64,000 bases of DNA from Molanna angustata. Taxonomy: Eukaryota; Arthropoda; Insecta; Trichoptera; Molannidae. Numbering within the stretch: position 1 is the stretch's first letter; every line of letters starts with the position of its first letter. The stretch lies in assembly GCA_963576475.1 (NCBI GenBank), contig OY754980.1, positions 23,783,934 through 23,847,933 of the forward strand, written 5' to 3'. Positions 11,773 to 22,500 of this stretch are shown piece after piece. A program made the translations under genes and the position numbers. Under the pieces are notes generated by a model. That model made no database searches, was not told the DNA's origin, and was given only the letters and a program-made list of their open reading frames with translations.

Positions 11773-13260
11773 CATGACCGATATCTAAGTTGTCTACTTT
11801 TAGTAAGATAATGGAGATGTTAGTTGTGAAGCGGCTTGCTCCAGCATTAAACAATTTCATACTTCCTAATCAACATGGTTTTATGAGGGGAAGGTCTGTT
11901 GAGTTAAATATTTTGAACTTCACAGATTTTGTTTTGAATGCAATGAGCACTCATTCCCAAGTTGATAACATTTACACTGACTACTCCAAGGCCTTTGACA
12001 AGATAAGTTATAAAATCTTACTAAACAAGTTAGATTGTTATGGAATCCATGGTGACTTTTCGCGTTGGGTAAAGTCCTATTTAGCCTATAGACTTCAGGC
12101 AGTGACCCTAGGTGGTTTTGTTTCTGACTTTCGGCCGTGTAGTTCTGGCGTTCCCCAAGGTTCTCATTTGGGGCCTCTCTTATTTTTATTATACATAAAT
12201 GACATCGATCAGTGCTTTCAGAACTCCCTATTTCTTATATTTGCCGTTCATATGAAGGTTTTCAAAATAGTAAAATACTTAGATGATTGCCTTGGTATGC
12301 AGGAGGACCTAAATAGATTATCTTCATACTATAAATTGAAAAGACTTTCTTTGAACACATCGAAATTTAATATCATTACTTTTAGTCGCAGTAACCAACC
12401 AATTTATTATAGTTATGTACAATATAAATACAGTTGACATTAAGCGATGTACTGAGGTCAGAGACCTTGGAGTTATTCTAGATAATAAGCTTTTGTACAG
12501 ATCTCATGTCGATTCAATTGTTGACAAGGCTTATAAAATGCTCAGTTTTGTCTTGAGAGTTTCCAAGCCTTATAGATCAGTTGTTACCCTGAAGGTCCTT
12601 TACAACTCTCTTGTTAGGAGTCACCTGGAATTTGTGGTTTAGAACCCTCACTATACGACAAACATTAACAGAATCGAAAGAATTTAGCGTAAGTTTGCTT
12701 CATATCTTGATTTTCTTCTTTGTCTTAGTTTTAGTAATTATTCTGAATCAATCCATTTTCATAATTTGGTGACTCTGGCAAACCGCAGGACTCTTATTGA
12801 TATTGTATATTTGTTTAAGTTTGTTAATAATTTTGTGGATTCCCCAGACTTGCTAAAAAATATGTTTTCACTGTCCGAGCAGAGCAACCTGATATCCAAA
12901 CACCTTCTATATTCCCAAGTGTAATAATAATTACATCCAGAATGCTTTTGTGCACCGTGCTTGCACAGTATACAATGCATTATTTAATACACTCGACATC
13001 TCTGCGAGTTCCCTCAGTGCGTTAAGGATAGCTGTCTCCTCAAATCTTACGTAGTGCTTTGGTCTGAGCAGCTTTTGTTTTGCTTTTTATATGTTTAGTC
13101 AAGTGTGTATGGATTTTCAAATTGTAATTTTTTGTGGTTGTCGTATTGATTAATGTATGGAGTTTTCACTGGTCCACTAACTAAGCAATGCACTGTTGTT
13201 TTTTTTTAATATATTGTATTGACTGTGTAACTCTCTATGAAGAATAAATAAATAAATAAA
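11773..13260 (+). mobile_element. LINE J: jockey-like retrotransposon, 5'-truncated, catalytically dead
   Basis: The frame opens at PISKLSTFSKIMEML (11778 on), so translation is not limited to the TTG at 11790. It runs through reverse transcriptase motifs NQHGFMRGRS, TDYSKAFDKISYKILL (motif A aspartate present) and SSGVPQGSHLGPLLF (motif B). The expected FADD box is FAVH (12240-12251), so both catalytic aspartates are lost. A frame change at about 12410 leads to VRDLGVILDNKLLYRSHVDS and DKAYKMLSFVLRVSKP, interrupted by stops at 12640 and 12686, then LANRRTLIDIVYLFKFVNN and NAFVHRACTVYNALF. The 3' untranslated part ends in TAACTCTCTATGAAG plus (AATA)n at 13260; the same end is found at 3594-3705. 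The N-terminal endonuclease is absent. Confidence 0.9.
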
Positions 13261-13400
13261 TGACTGGTGGGCCATGTCCCGTTCGGCGCTAGCTCGCCAT
13301 GCTGATGAGATGGTGTACCCGACATCGCGTTTGGCGTGGAAATCGAAGAACTGAAAGTACTGACAATGCGTGGTGACGTTAAAAAAAATAATAATAACAA
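13261..13400. other. GC-richer fragment of unknown origin
   Basis: This segment, with words such as GGGCCATGTCCCGTTCGGCG, contrasts with its AT-rich flanks and is open in two minus-strand frames. I cannot match it to a LINE block. A transposon fragment is the likeliest explanation from its position directly after a LINE tail. Confidence 0.25.
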
Positions 13401-13420
13401 ATAATAAAATAATAAAATAA

Positions 13421-13506
13421 TACGAGATTAAAGGACTTTGGCATTCTCGTAAATAAATAATATTATAAAATAATACGAGATTAAAAGACTTTGGCACTCT
13501 CGTAAA
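13421..13506. repeat. 53-bp tandem duplication containing short hairpins
   Basis: The unit beginning TACGAGATTAAA(A/G)GACTTTG and containing GCA(T/C)TCTCGTAAA starts at 13421 and again at 13474. Within each unit TACGAGA pairs with TCTCGTA over a loop of about 17 bases. Only two units are present, and they differ at two positions. Confidence 0.6.
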
Positions 13507-13699
13507 ATAATAATATTACCGTTCATTACATATTTCAGCCACTGGCATTATTCCAAAATCGTTAAACCGTAATTTGAAATTATAGATTTATCGAAAAACT
13601 TAATAGTAAAAATGCAAAAAACGGTAAACAGTAAAACGGAATACATGAAGAATCGTTAATGATTTTTTAAACGTTAATATTCGGGAATCAGTAGCGTTG

Positions 13700-14110
13700 A
13701 TAGGTAGTATAGAGACCTCCTCAGAGCCTAATCCTTTGATATGTTAAGTATTTGGATGGGTGAACTTTTACCAATTGAAAGCTTAAAAAAGGAAAACTAT
13801 CGATATATGAAAGATCCATATTTTTTTTTTGAAGACCGGCAAGCTATCTCCGAAAATATCTGCATCAACACTCAGTTCATTACCAAACCTATGCAATCGC
13901 AGTATTGGAGAGTTAAAAAAAAGTGCGTGGAAGCTGCTACCTCATGAAACTTGTGGAAGCTGCTACCTGGTCTTGTCCGTCTATTCGGGACATGAAATTT
14001 AATTGCACTCACAAGTTCGATGCAATCCATCTCTCCGTTGACTAAATTATATAAAAATGAGACATCCAGAAATCTCCTTCGATCGGCCAGAGTCCAATCG
14101 AAAGCCACAC
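13700..14110 (-). mobile_element. Jockey-like LINE, C-terminal fragment
   Basis: The minus-strand frame from 14108 reads TLADRRRFLDVSFLYNLVNG, then EMDCIELVSAIKFHVPNRRT and RPGSSFHKFH. This is the same block as LINE J's RRT..D..FL.......ID..E.L......P.RRTRH module. It decays after about 70 codons (13872) and the remainder toward 13700 is barely recognisable. There is no catalytic domain. Confidence 0.75.
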
Positions 14111-14904
14111 ATCAACTCAGGATAATCAATATATTCTATGGAGCGATACATTAATTGTTAAGAAAACGCAAAAACTTTATACAAATTGCAAATTCATAGT
14201 TATTGCTTTTCGACGATCATCATCAGGAATGGGTTTTTTATAAATCAATTACGTTTAAACGTTACTTGATGCCCTCATTATTTTATAATTTTTTAGTGAA
14301 ATAACATTTCGGACCTTTGTTAGTTACCTGTAAGTGACACAGCGTAAAATGATGTATGTTCTAAAAAAAATGTTTTTATTCTTTTTATATATACAGTCCC
14401 GTCGGCCTCCCCTCGGATTAAAATTGTCAAACTTCTCGTAATGCGTTCGTATGTAGGTAGTTAAGGAATATGTTTGTGCTGTGGAGTGACTGGCCATATT
14501 TGAATATTCAATATTAAAATCAGAGTCAAGTGTACCCTACATAAGGAGTTGAACGGCCACAGCCAAATTGGAATCACGGTCCGAAGACATTATAAGCTTC
14601 ACGGTCGAGAAACCAAGGAAGTTGGTTAACCTGAGCCTACTATTTCAACGACTCTGGGACAGTTCACGTTGATAGTTCTTTCGCCGGAAAATAAATAACC
14701 AAAACCTTTTTTTTGGCGAATTTTACAAATACATGTATTGTGCACCGCAGTTTTTGATAGATCTTTGTGCTTTAGGATTTGATCCTTTTAATTTTTTTAA
14801 AAAATAACTTTTTTACCATAATTATCTGATAAGAAGATGTTTTCTTTTTTTCTTGTTTTCTTCCATGTATTTACAATTTTTGATTATTTATTTAATATTA
14901 TATT
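14111..14904. other. Unassigned interval with a possible R1 remnant
   Basis: GTGGAGTGACTGGCC near 14480 and AAGGAGTTGAACGGCCACAG near 14540 resemble the right end of repeat R1 (GTGGAGTGACTTGC and GAGGAGTTTAGCGTTGGCCA) with different sequence between. This is weak. The rest is not assigned. Confidence 0.25.
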
Positions 14905-15770
14905 ATGTGTAATTATATTGCTCTCTTGTCAGAGGTCAACTTGAGTACGCATCAACTATACCTATGGAATCCCCAGTACAAGGCTTACATTCACTCGTTG
15001 GATCAAATTCAGAATAAATTCATTAAATATTCAAACTACAGTTGCAACAATACTTACCAACCTATATACTATACTAACTTCTTTGACCACGCGACGCACA
15101 ATTTCAGACCTTATGTTCCTTCTTAGTATACTTAATGGAAACATAGAATGCCATGAAATTCTTACCAATATCAAATTTAATACATCTACTCGCCGGACAA
15201 GACATACGTCACTTTTCTTCTCCAATATCTGTAAAATAAATGCTTCCAAAAACGCTCCGATTAACAGAATGATAAACTTATCCAACTCTTATGAAAAAAA
15301 TGCCGACTTGACATATTTTTTGATTCAAATAGGTATAACATTCAAAAATAAACTTATATCTAACATCGTGACATTATAACAATTAGGTACTGATTAATTT
15401 CATTTTTCCCAACCACCCTCAGCAATATATTTTCTTTTTCTTCTCGACTCATGAATCTGTCAATATATGTTCGCCTACACACACATGCACAATGCACACC
15501 CTCTCTCACACACACACACACACACATACACACACATACACTCACACTCTTTCTAGATATCTCTTTCACACACACATGTATTACTCTTCTCTCATGCGCG
15601 CACCCACACTAATTCACACTTTTTTGTTGTATTATTTTGATATAAGGTACATAAGAGGTACATGTTATTTTTGTATTTTTATTTATTTACTTTTAGTAAT
15701 TGTATGCATGTACTGTGTGCTGTCCTTGTTAAAAATAAATAAAATAAAGTAAAATAAAAATAAGAAAAGA
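14905..15770 (+). mobile_element. LINE J-type C-terminus and 3' end with a CA tract
   Basis: The first frame reads YLWNPQYKAYIHSLDQIQNK and FIKYSNYS, and a shift near 15085 continues as TTRRTISDLMFLLSILNGNI, ECHEILTNIKFN, STRRTRHTSLFFSNI and SKNAPINRMINL, ending at 15379. This is the LINE J order LWNP...RIE.IQ..F......R...D..FL......I.......PSRRTRH. The 3' part holds a (CA)n tract at about 15508-15545 and ends in AATAAATAAAATAAAG near 15770. The copy is 5'-truncated with at least one frameshift. Confidence 0.85.
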
Positions 15771-15997
15771 GAAGGTAATAAAGCCAAATAAATATTATAA
15801 TAATGTATTACTCAAAGAGCATCGCAAACATAATAAGTACGGAAAAGTTACAAATTGAATTACTAATATTAAAATAAAATAAATATATCAATAAATTCTA
15901 ACTACTTATTCTAAGTTTATATTTTTAACTCCTTTGATGTAAGTACATTAAAAATCAAAATTTATACATATTATTTATACAAGGTGTCCCACAGGAG

Positions 15998-16068
15998 ACG
16001 ACCTAGAGTCGCAGATCACGGCGACTGATGATTAGGAGGCCCGACCCCGGATGAACGGAGATAGAGAG
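15998..16068 (+). mobile_element. Element X 3' end, left half, split by LINE A
   Basis: AGTCGCAGATCACGGCGACT, GGAGGCCCGACCCCGGATGA and ACGGAGATAGAGAG match the reverse complement of 20283-20365. The expected continuation (GAGCAAGAAATGATGATGAT) is not next; it appears after LINE A, at 16540. Element X is known here only by this end, which finishes in (GATGAT)n like a LINE 3' tail. Confidence 0.7.
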
Positions 16069-16539
16069 CCATACCATCACGCCATTTCCCTATTTGGGGT
16101 AGGCAGAGAGAACCGAACGCCAGACTCCTCTCTCTTGACATACATTCCTCGCTTCATTCACGTCCATACATCGTCTCATACACGCTCTTCTATTATTCTT
16201 ACTTCTAACATCTCCATCTTTCAAAATCCCATTTATGTGATCGTGCCAACTCTTTCTTGGCCGACCTCTACTTTTCATTCCTCTTTTATCAGCCTTGTAT
16301 ACTTTTTTTGTCAGACGGTCATCACTCATTCTTTCTATGTGGCCGAACCACCTTAGGGCATTTATTTTCATCTTACTTACGATATTTCTTTCAATCATAC
16401 ATTCTCGTCTAATATACTCATTTCTTATTCTATCATACATCGTTTTACCACACATTCGTCTTAGTGACCTCATTTCAACCGCGTTAATTCTACTTTCATG
16501 CGTCTTCTGCCATGTCCATGTCTCACTAGCATACATTAA
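16069..16539 (-). mobile_element. LINE A, short copy 1 (C-terminal part only)
   Basis: One open minus-strand frame of 148 codons (16536-16090) reads MYASETWTWQKTHESRINAV, EMRSLRRMCGKTMYDRIRNE, RRECMIERNIVSKMKINALR, WFGHIERMSDDRLTKKVYKA, GRPRKSWHDHINGIL and NRRACMRRCMDVNEARNVCQ, ending VWRSVLSAYPK. It matches the second half of the fuller LINE A at 55838-57120. The reverse transcriptase is missing. The 3' end is at the low-coordinate side (CCATACCATCACGCC is the reverse complement of GGCGTGATGGTATGG). The frame has no internal stop, so it is less decayed than most copies. Confidence 0.9.
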
Positions 16540-16569
16540 GGGGCAGGAAATAATGATGATGATGACGAT
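16540..16569 (+). mobile_element. Element X 3' end, right half
   Basis: GGGGCAGGAAATAATGATGA followed by TGATGACG is the missing end of element X (compare the reverse complement of 20283-20305). With 15998-16068 it brackets the LINE A insertion. Confidence 0.65.
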
Positions 16570-17564
16570 TTAATACTTGCTCTGATGATTTTTTGATCTT
16601 TTCTGATTATGGCATTTGACCATCATATAAAATAGAGGAGTATGGCATAAAAAAATCACACTTGTTACTTGTACTTTTTATGTACTTGCGCTATTGGAAA
16701 TTAATAATCCTCGAAATACTGTCTCAGGAATAACAGCATGGGTTCGTCGATTCCCCATCCCCCCCTCCAGACTGTACCTACAAAGCTGTAGAAGTGGCAG
16801 AGCCGCCACTGGGGACGGTCAGAAATTATGAACGATCTGAACAGCGAGCAGCCAGTACCATGAATCACTCTCCTGGTCCGGTGCTGTTGCGTGCCGGCAC
16901 GAGGGTTGCTCCCATTTCCGTCAAGACACTAGAGAAAATTTCCAACGATGGATTATTTGAATCAAAACGTAATGAGTCGAGATTTATGGGGCGGTTCACC
17001 TTCGTATTAATACGTTATGGACGGTGCCTACCTAGCTTCCTCGTGATTTTATGATTTAAACCGTGGGTTTTGAAATGAGACGATGTGATCCTTTATTGTA
17101 AGCAATCGAGAAACTGCTTACTGAACTATATATTTATGGTGGTCTTTGCCAAAACTGTTATCATTGTTCTTTTGGTTGTTTTTTTTTATCAGTTATTGAA
17201 TTTTTGTTACAATATAAAATAAATTACTTCTTTAACTTTCCACGAAGTACCTATTTAGTTAAGAGCGTTTTAAGAATATTGATAAAACTAGACTTTTCCA
17301 TTTATACCTATGTATGTACAGATTATTTTGACTCATTGCTCGAATGTTATGTGGAGACAAGTCTCTAATAGGTACGTGACCTCGACAAATTATTTAATTT
17401 AAACTTTATTGAAAACACATTTTCATGGAATTAATTTGTTAAAAGTTACTTGAAGTACTTGAACTATTGCGTGTCAAATATTCTTTGAATAGTTAGTCAA
17501 TGTAAATAATTAATTGTAATCACATAGTAAAATCATAAAATAGCATGTTTAAGACAATTTATCC
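16570..17564. other. Unassigned interval with a GC-richer ORF
   Basis: 16740-17060 is clearly GC-richer than its flanks and holds an 86-codon plus-strand frame, 16794-17054 (starts MAEPPLGTVRNYERSEQRAA). I recognise no domain. GAGCCGCCACTG at 16800-16811 equals the reverse-complement end of the hAT element at 24-25 kb, so a transposon remnant is possible. The remainder is AT-rich and unassigned. Confidence 0.3.
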
Positions 17565-18465
17565 AGCTGTCGATTCGTTCAAGAGAATTTATTTTTCTTA
17601 ACATATCCACAAAGTATCAAGCCAAGATACGCGAGATTTGTATGACAGGTCAAAGTCAAGTCATTTTTCAAGGTTTTTCAACTTTGAAGTCAAAAAACAC
17701 CAACTTACAGGCTTCGTAGCATATATGTTTCACACGTGGATTTACTCAGAATTCGGAGTAGAACATTTAGTGTGTAGGTCCCCTTATAACTTTTGATCCG
17801 CTCAATGCACAGAGCCTAAAATTTGAGAATATTATAGAAGGTTGTATACCTACATAACTTTTAAACTTAGATTTTTTATTTTTTATTCAGTCAGGGGTTA
17901 TCAATTTTTGAAGTTTTCTTTTTTCATATATCTCAAAAACCATAAAAGCTAAAACGCTGAAAATTCGTATAAATTTAGACAAATACAAAATCTCAATTTT
18001 TTTTTTAAAAAGTTCCATAGTTTTCAAACATTTTTTTAAGAAGAAAAACATTTTATTTTGTAAGTTTATGTGTTTAACTGCCTATATTTCCAAAGTTTTT
18101 AAAAATATCGAAAAAAGCCGAAGCACCTAACTAGATAATTTAATTTTCGTATTTATAATTTTCAACAATGAACATAATAGTACCTACATCTCAAAATTTA
18201 TTTTAATAATTTTCATATAAAATGAATTAAGTGACCACATCGTTTCATACAATTTGTAAGGCAGTATACACTACACAATATCTCACTCAATAGTTTGATA
18301 CCTACTTATCATCATACTGTTTTCATATTCTGGGTAGGAAAAATGGACTGACCTCCATACTATCCTATACCTACAAGTTTTATATAGAAAACAAAATATT
18401 TTAAAATGTTTACTTATTGTGTGTAAGTGTTTATAGTTTGAAACGTACCTATTCTTCAATTATCC
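17565..18465 (+). repeat. Interspersed repeat R2, copy A
   Basis: This about 900-base copy shares CTGTCGATTCGTTCAAGA, AGATACGCGAGATTTGTATG, TTTTGATCCGCTCAATGCAC, ACTGCCTATATTTCCAA, and TCGTTTCATACAATTTGTA with the copies at 28559-29665 (plus) and 47460-48075 (minus). No long frame exists. The right end is truncated relative to copies B and C, which continue to CGACAGTTG. The class is unknown; see the finding on its hairpin. Confidence 0.75.
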
Positions 18466-19258
18466 TTTGGTTCAGGAGGATTTTATTGCAAATGTGCGTG
18501 TTCAAAAGGATTTTATTTTATTTAAATCATAAACCTCCAAATATGATATTGCTTGTGTCAGATCATTGAATAATTGATGATACATAATTTATAGTGATGA
18601 AGGGTTTCAAACAAAAGAACGACTTACATGATCAACACTGGTTTATTCGAAATAAATGAAATTACTATATAAAAAATAACTTAATTAATTTGTGATGTCG
18701 TGGGTCGAACTAAGAGATTAAGATTCAACGCGACTCTATTTTATTGAAGATCAACACATGAATAAGATCTGTCGAACGGCTCGTATCGACAGCGGTGGGC
18801 TATGGTTCGTTGATCTTCGTTAATCGTCGGGAGTATTCGAGAATCATTAGGCTATACATATTGCAGCTGACAAGGTGCAGTTACAACACATTCTATCGCC
18901 ATCGAGAGTAGGATCTCATGTGTTACACGCAACGAGTATTTATAATTTTCAACATTGAATGTTTCGATGTTTGCGTAAAATGTATAGTAGGTACTTATAA
19001 TATACCGTCGGTAAAATCCATACCATATTCTGTGCGGGAAAATAAAACAAATCCGGGTCAGGCTGGGTTGGCATTATGCACCCGCTTTTATCCCGCATAG
19101 TCGTAAAAAAGGACTCTTTAGCCATTACCAAATGCCCCAATGTTTGTGTTTATATTACAAACCAGATATTGGACGGAAAGAATGAATTTGTTTACTTGCA
19201 AAAATGAAAGTAATTCCAACGTGGTTTTTCTTGTTAAGCAATAATAATACTCTGCGAT
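18466..19258. other. Unassigned interval
   Basis: 18690-18900 is less AT-rich (words such as GATCAACACATGAATAAG and GGCTCGTATCGACAGCGG), but no frame of note or repeat match was found. Confidence 0.35.
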
Positions 19259-19345
19259 GGTCAGCCGTAGTGGCTCAGTTGATGAGTACAGTGTCTTTGT
19301 ACACTACTAATGCTTGGGGTGGAACTCTGATATGATATTCTTAAG
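19259..19345 (+). mobile_element. Degenerate tRNA-like SINE head
   Basis: GTAGTGGCTCAGTTGATGAG resembles a pol III A box, and GGGGTGGAACTCTGAT 45 bases later sits where a B box should be but is degenerate. No tail characteristic of SINE1-3 follows. A second B-box-like word (GGGTTTGATTCCAGGCG) occurs at about 19577-19593. Assignment to a family is not possible. Confidence 0.35.
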
Positions 19346-19649
19346 TAAAAGATGTATATTCTTTTACACACTTTATTTTTAACACGATCAATATACAATA
19401 TAAGTAAATGTCAATACAATTAACAACACAAGACGTACGTAATGATTCTAATATGGCGGAACAGAGAATGACGTACGCGCGCGCTTTCAGACAATATAAT
19501 ACTCTACAGACATGCTATCTCTTTCATTCACATATCTCACCATGAGAAGTATGAATTTGAGCCTTCATTGGTAATGGGTTTGATTCCAGGCGAGGTCACA
19601 TATCGAGATAGTCTACATACATACATGTTTAATAACAAAACAATTTGTT

Positions 19650-19761
19650 GGCCTTCGTGGCTCAGTTGATTGGGTATCTAAATGCTGATCAAAGAGTCCC
19701 GGGTTCGATTCCCGGTGAAGACACAGTTTCAAATTTTGTTTTCAGGCTGGATCTGTGAGAC
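19650..19761 (+). mobile_element. SINE1 copy, 3'-truncated, first of a head-to-tail array
   Basis: GGCCTTCGTGGCTCAGTTGA (A box) and CCCGGGTTCGATTCCCGGTG (B box) are intact. The body stops at CTGGATCTGTGAGAC, exactly where the next SINE1 head begins at 19762, so the tail is absent. Both copies share the variant TCTAAATGCTGATC(A/C)AAGAGT, so they are closer to each other than to other copies and probably arose by local duplication. Confidence 0.85.
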
Positions 19762-19990
19762 GGCCTTCGTGGCTCAGTTGGTTGGGTATCTAAATGCTGA
19801 TCCAAGAGTCCCGGGTTCGATTCCCGGTGAAGATACAGTTTCAAATTGTGTTTTCAGTCGTGATCTGTGAAACGATACCTTAAGTCTACAGAATGTGACA
19901 ATTTTTTATTGGGTGCGTGTTAAATTAAAATTTGACATGGAACCTGTTAGTTGCCCGAGAAGCAATAAAAAATAGAATAAAATAAAATAC
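19762..19990 (+). mobile_element. SINE1 copy, full length, second in array
   Basis: The head GGCCTTCGTGGCTCAGTTGG and B box GGGTTCGATTCCCGG are followed by the complete body (TTTTCAGTCGTGATCTGTGA, ATTGGGTGCGTGTTAAATTA, TTGCCCGAGAAGCAATAAAA) and an AATAAAATAAAATA tail that abuts the third copy. Confidence 0.9.
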
Positions 19991-20125
19991 GGCCTATATG
20001 GTTCAGTTGGTTGGATATCTGACTCCTCTGTGGTAGGTCCCTGGTTCGATTTCCGGTAGAGGCACAGTATTTAATTGTGTTTTCAGTCTGGAGCTGTGAG
20101 ACGATAAATATCACAAGTTTTTTGA
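19991..20125 (+). mobile_element. SINE1 copy, 3'-truncated, third in array
   Basis: GGCCTATATGGTTCAGTTGG, CCCTGGTTCGATTTCCGG, and TTTTCAGTCTGGAGCTGTGA GACG are present, after which the SINE body stops near 20125. It is more diverged than the two copies before it, so it was probably an independent insertion into the second copy's A-rich tail. Confidence 0.8.
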
Positions 20126-20282
20126 TATTTGTCGCATTCGCATTATAATATGCATTTCAAACGCACAGACATTTTTCTTGACATTGTCGTTGGAAATACA
20201 CAAATTCTGAAACATTCAGAGCTCTATTTTTTCCGGAAGTTTATTTAAAATCAATTTCAAAATTCCAGTAAGGACAGATATA

Positions 20283-20375
20283 TCATCATCATCATTTCTT
20301 GCTCCTCTACCCCAGTTCATCCGGGGTCTGTCCTCCTAGCAAACAGTCACCACGATCTGCGACTGAAGACAAATG
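20283..20375 (-). mobile_element. Element X 3' end
   Basis: The reverse complement reads TCGCAGATCGTGGTGACTG, AGGAGGACAGACCCCGGATG, TGGGGTAGAGGAGCAAGAAA and (TGATGA)n. It matches the two halves at 15998-16068 and 16540-16569. The GATGAT tail at the end is typical of LINEs that finish in a short tandem repeat. Confidence 0.65.
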
Positions 20376-20496
20376 TCGTAAATTAAAAGGGTGTCATAAT
20401 TTCATATTTTTTATATTTATTTTTTTATTCATTTTTTTAATTAAAAAAATGAACATGTCCTTGTTAAACAAATACATATGCATCTTCCTACATTGC

Positions 20497-20611
20497 CTAA
20501 ATTAAGCATAAATGCTTGTGCTATAGGTGAACGAAATCGGTCGAGGCAGAATTCGAACTCGCAACCACTGGATTACTAGCCCAGCGCGCTAACCCCTCTG
20601 CCGGCTATCGA
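20497..20611 (-). mobile_element. tRNA-derived SINE, family 2 (SINE2)
   Basis: On the minus strand the head contains GGCAGAGGGGTTAGCGCGCT (A-box region) and GTTGCGAGTTCGAATTCTGC (B-box region), then CCGATTTCGTTCACCTATAG, CACAAGCATTTATGCTTAAT and TTAGG. CAAGCAT/ATGCTTA forms a small terminal hairpin. Three other copies are at 39.4, 46.5 and 59.4 kb. Confidence 0.85.
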
Positions 20612-21383
20612 CCCATCCATATATTTATTAAATTATAAAAATAATTAAAATATCGTTAATAACGAGAGTCTTCATTGGTCCACATGCTAGAAACTCATTT
20701 TGTGCATACATACATATTATGGAAATGACTGTTTGTAGGTACTCTGTAAAATAAAAATAAAGTAAAGAAAATTATAAAAGTAATCCATAGTAAGTGAAAA
20801 TATTCACATTTTAACAGTAGGTACCAACCAACTTATTATAATCTTTGTGATTTTTTAAAAACCAATACATAGACTTTTGCGAAGGTGTGGTCGACGTTAC
20901 AAAACAGGATTTGTTTATTCTATTCTTGTGAAAAATTGTATCAAAAGAAAATAATTCACCATTAAAAGTTTTGCCGATATTTTGAGAATCTGATTATGGT
21001 AGGAAAAAAAAAACTTTTCTCTGGGATAAATAAATAAGGGGTCCTTGGAAGAAAGATATTTAATTTTAAATTTATTTCAGGCATTACCCTCCCAGGAGTG
21101 TGGCTGTGTTTTGACGTAGCTTTAAAGATGTTTTTCTTTATTTAACTTGGCCAAAAGTTTTCTTTTGAAAATTTGTTTCAATGTGATAACATTCGTTATT
21201 TCTTTATTGGATAGGTTACAACTTGTATTATAAGTACCTAAGTACCTACCCATGTAGAAATACAATTATAGAATTTGACTCTTGAGAAGGGATGATTTTG
21301 CATAACATTTATTGATGTCTTATGACGCAAGAATATTCCAAGAGCATTTTTGCTGATTTTTTGGGTCAGTGAAACTATGCGAT
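20612..21383. other. Unassigned AT-rich interval
   Basis: No gene or repeat match is recognised. An AAATAAAAATAAAGTAAAG run near 20750 may be a retrotransposon tail. Confidence 0.35.
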
Positions 21384-21815
21384 CTACCTTAATTTACTTT
21401 TTATTTCTCTTTTGGTAGATCTATGATCTGTTTTGACAAGCATTTCCAGCTCTCGTTCCATCTCTTTGATGGTCTTCCCGGTGTTTGGCATCCTTCTGGT
21501 ATCTCGCGCATTGCATACTTTGACAGCATTTCTGGATTTACCCTCTCTACATGATCTCTCCAGTTTGTCTTCTTTGCCTGCTCTAACTTGCAATATCCTC
21601 AACATTGAAGGTGCTGCAGATCTCCTTATTGAGAAATCTGTCTCTGAGGGTTCTGCCCAAGATAGGTCTTAGCGTTTTCATCTATGTTGTTCTGAGTAGC
21701 TGTTTTGTTCTCAACGTGTCTGCCATTGCTACAACTCCATAAATCATTATGGGTCTGATGCATGTTTTATATATTCGAACCTTAATCTCCACTAGCATAA
21801 TATATATTTATTGGA
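21384..21815 (-). mobile_element. LINE D, copy 1: RTE-like C-terminus, decayed
   Basis: The minus strand encodes VEIKVRIYKTCIRPIMIYGV, then KQLLRTT*MKTLRPILGRTL, RDRFLNKEICSTFNVEDI, and further on a basic region to about 21390. This corresponds to the post-RT block R.YKT.IRP...YG.E...T..L......MK.LR.I.G.TLRDR..N..I...C.VEDI. There is a stop between TT and MK and a frame change near 21600. LINE D copy 2 is at 33600-33895. Confidence 0.75.
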
Positions 21816-21852
21816 CCAAACAGTGTCTCTTAGGGATCTGAAGATTATAAAG

Positions 21853-22500
21853 ATTTTTTTTTTTTTGTTTAATGGCAATTCACCCTACAGAGAGTGCTTT
21901 TTGCCTTGGTGGATATATCATAAATTGGTTGAATTTGTTAAAAGTAAATTAATTAGAGTTGGATGTTATTTGACTTTAAGAAGCTAAGCATTATGTTTGT
22001 TAATTTAAAATTTTGAATCGACATTATATATGACATATTGATTGGGGGTGTGCAAGTAATTTTTACCAGATTAAATAAAATAAATTATTAGAAGATATAC
22101 GGTTGAAGCAATTAAAAAAAATGGTCAAGAGTCTCCTCCTCCTGACCACATTCACAAAGTGGACTGTTAATAACATTAATTTTGTAAAAGTGGGAAGCAA
22201 CAAGACAATGGCCAATTCTCATACGCGTGATACAAGATATGTCCCCCCTAGAGAGTCTCTTTCCCTGAAACCAAGGTTTTTTGGGAATAGAGGGTTGGAT
22301 TCCGGCGTAAAATAATCCTGTCTTATTTCTGGAAACTGTCAAGTTTTTTTCCATGATTATAGAGATCATTGCAACTATATATCTCCACACCTAGGTATTT
22401 AATTTTTGTGACCTATTCTATTGGCTTATCATATACAACCAATTTGCATCTCAAATACTGTCTGGATATTGTGAAATATTAAGTTTTGTCGACCGATATT
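21853..22500 (-). mobile_element. LINE with a KRLSR..IS..TR.R.GHC block, poly(A)-tailed
   Basis: The minus-strand frame from 22390 reads NKTGLFYAGIQPSIPKKPWF, QGKRLSRGDISCITRMRIGH and CLVASHFYKINVINSPLCEC with GQEEETLDHFF. This is the C-terminal CECG..EET..H motif of jockey/I-type LINEs. Upstream, another frame gives KLVVYDKPIE and KIKYLGVEIYSCNDL, so an internal deletion and frameshift joined two parts. The 3' end shows GTGAATTGCCATTAAAC and a run of about 14 A (minus strand) at 21853. It is dead. Confidence 0.8.

Noticed and set aside
16090..16356. Plus-strand ORF MNGDREPYHHAISLFGVGRE
   Set aside because: It is antisense to the LINE A frame, which has clear protein motifs on the minus strand.
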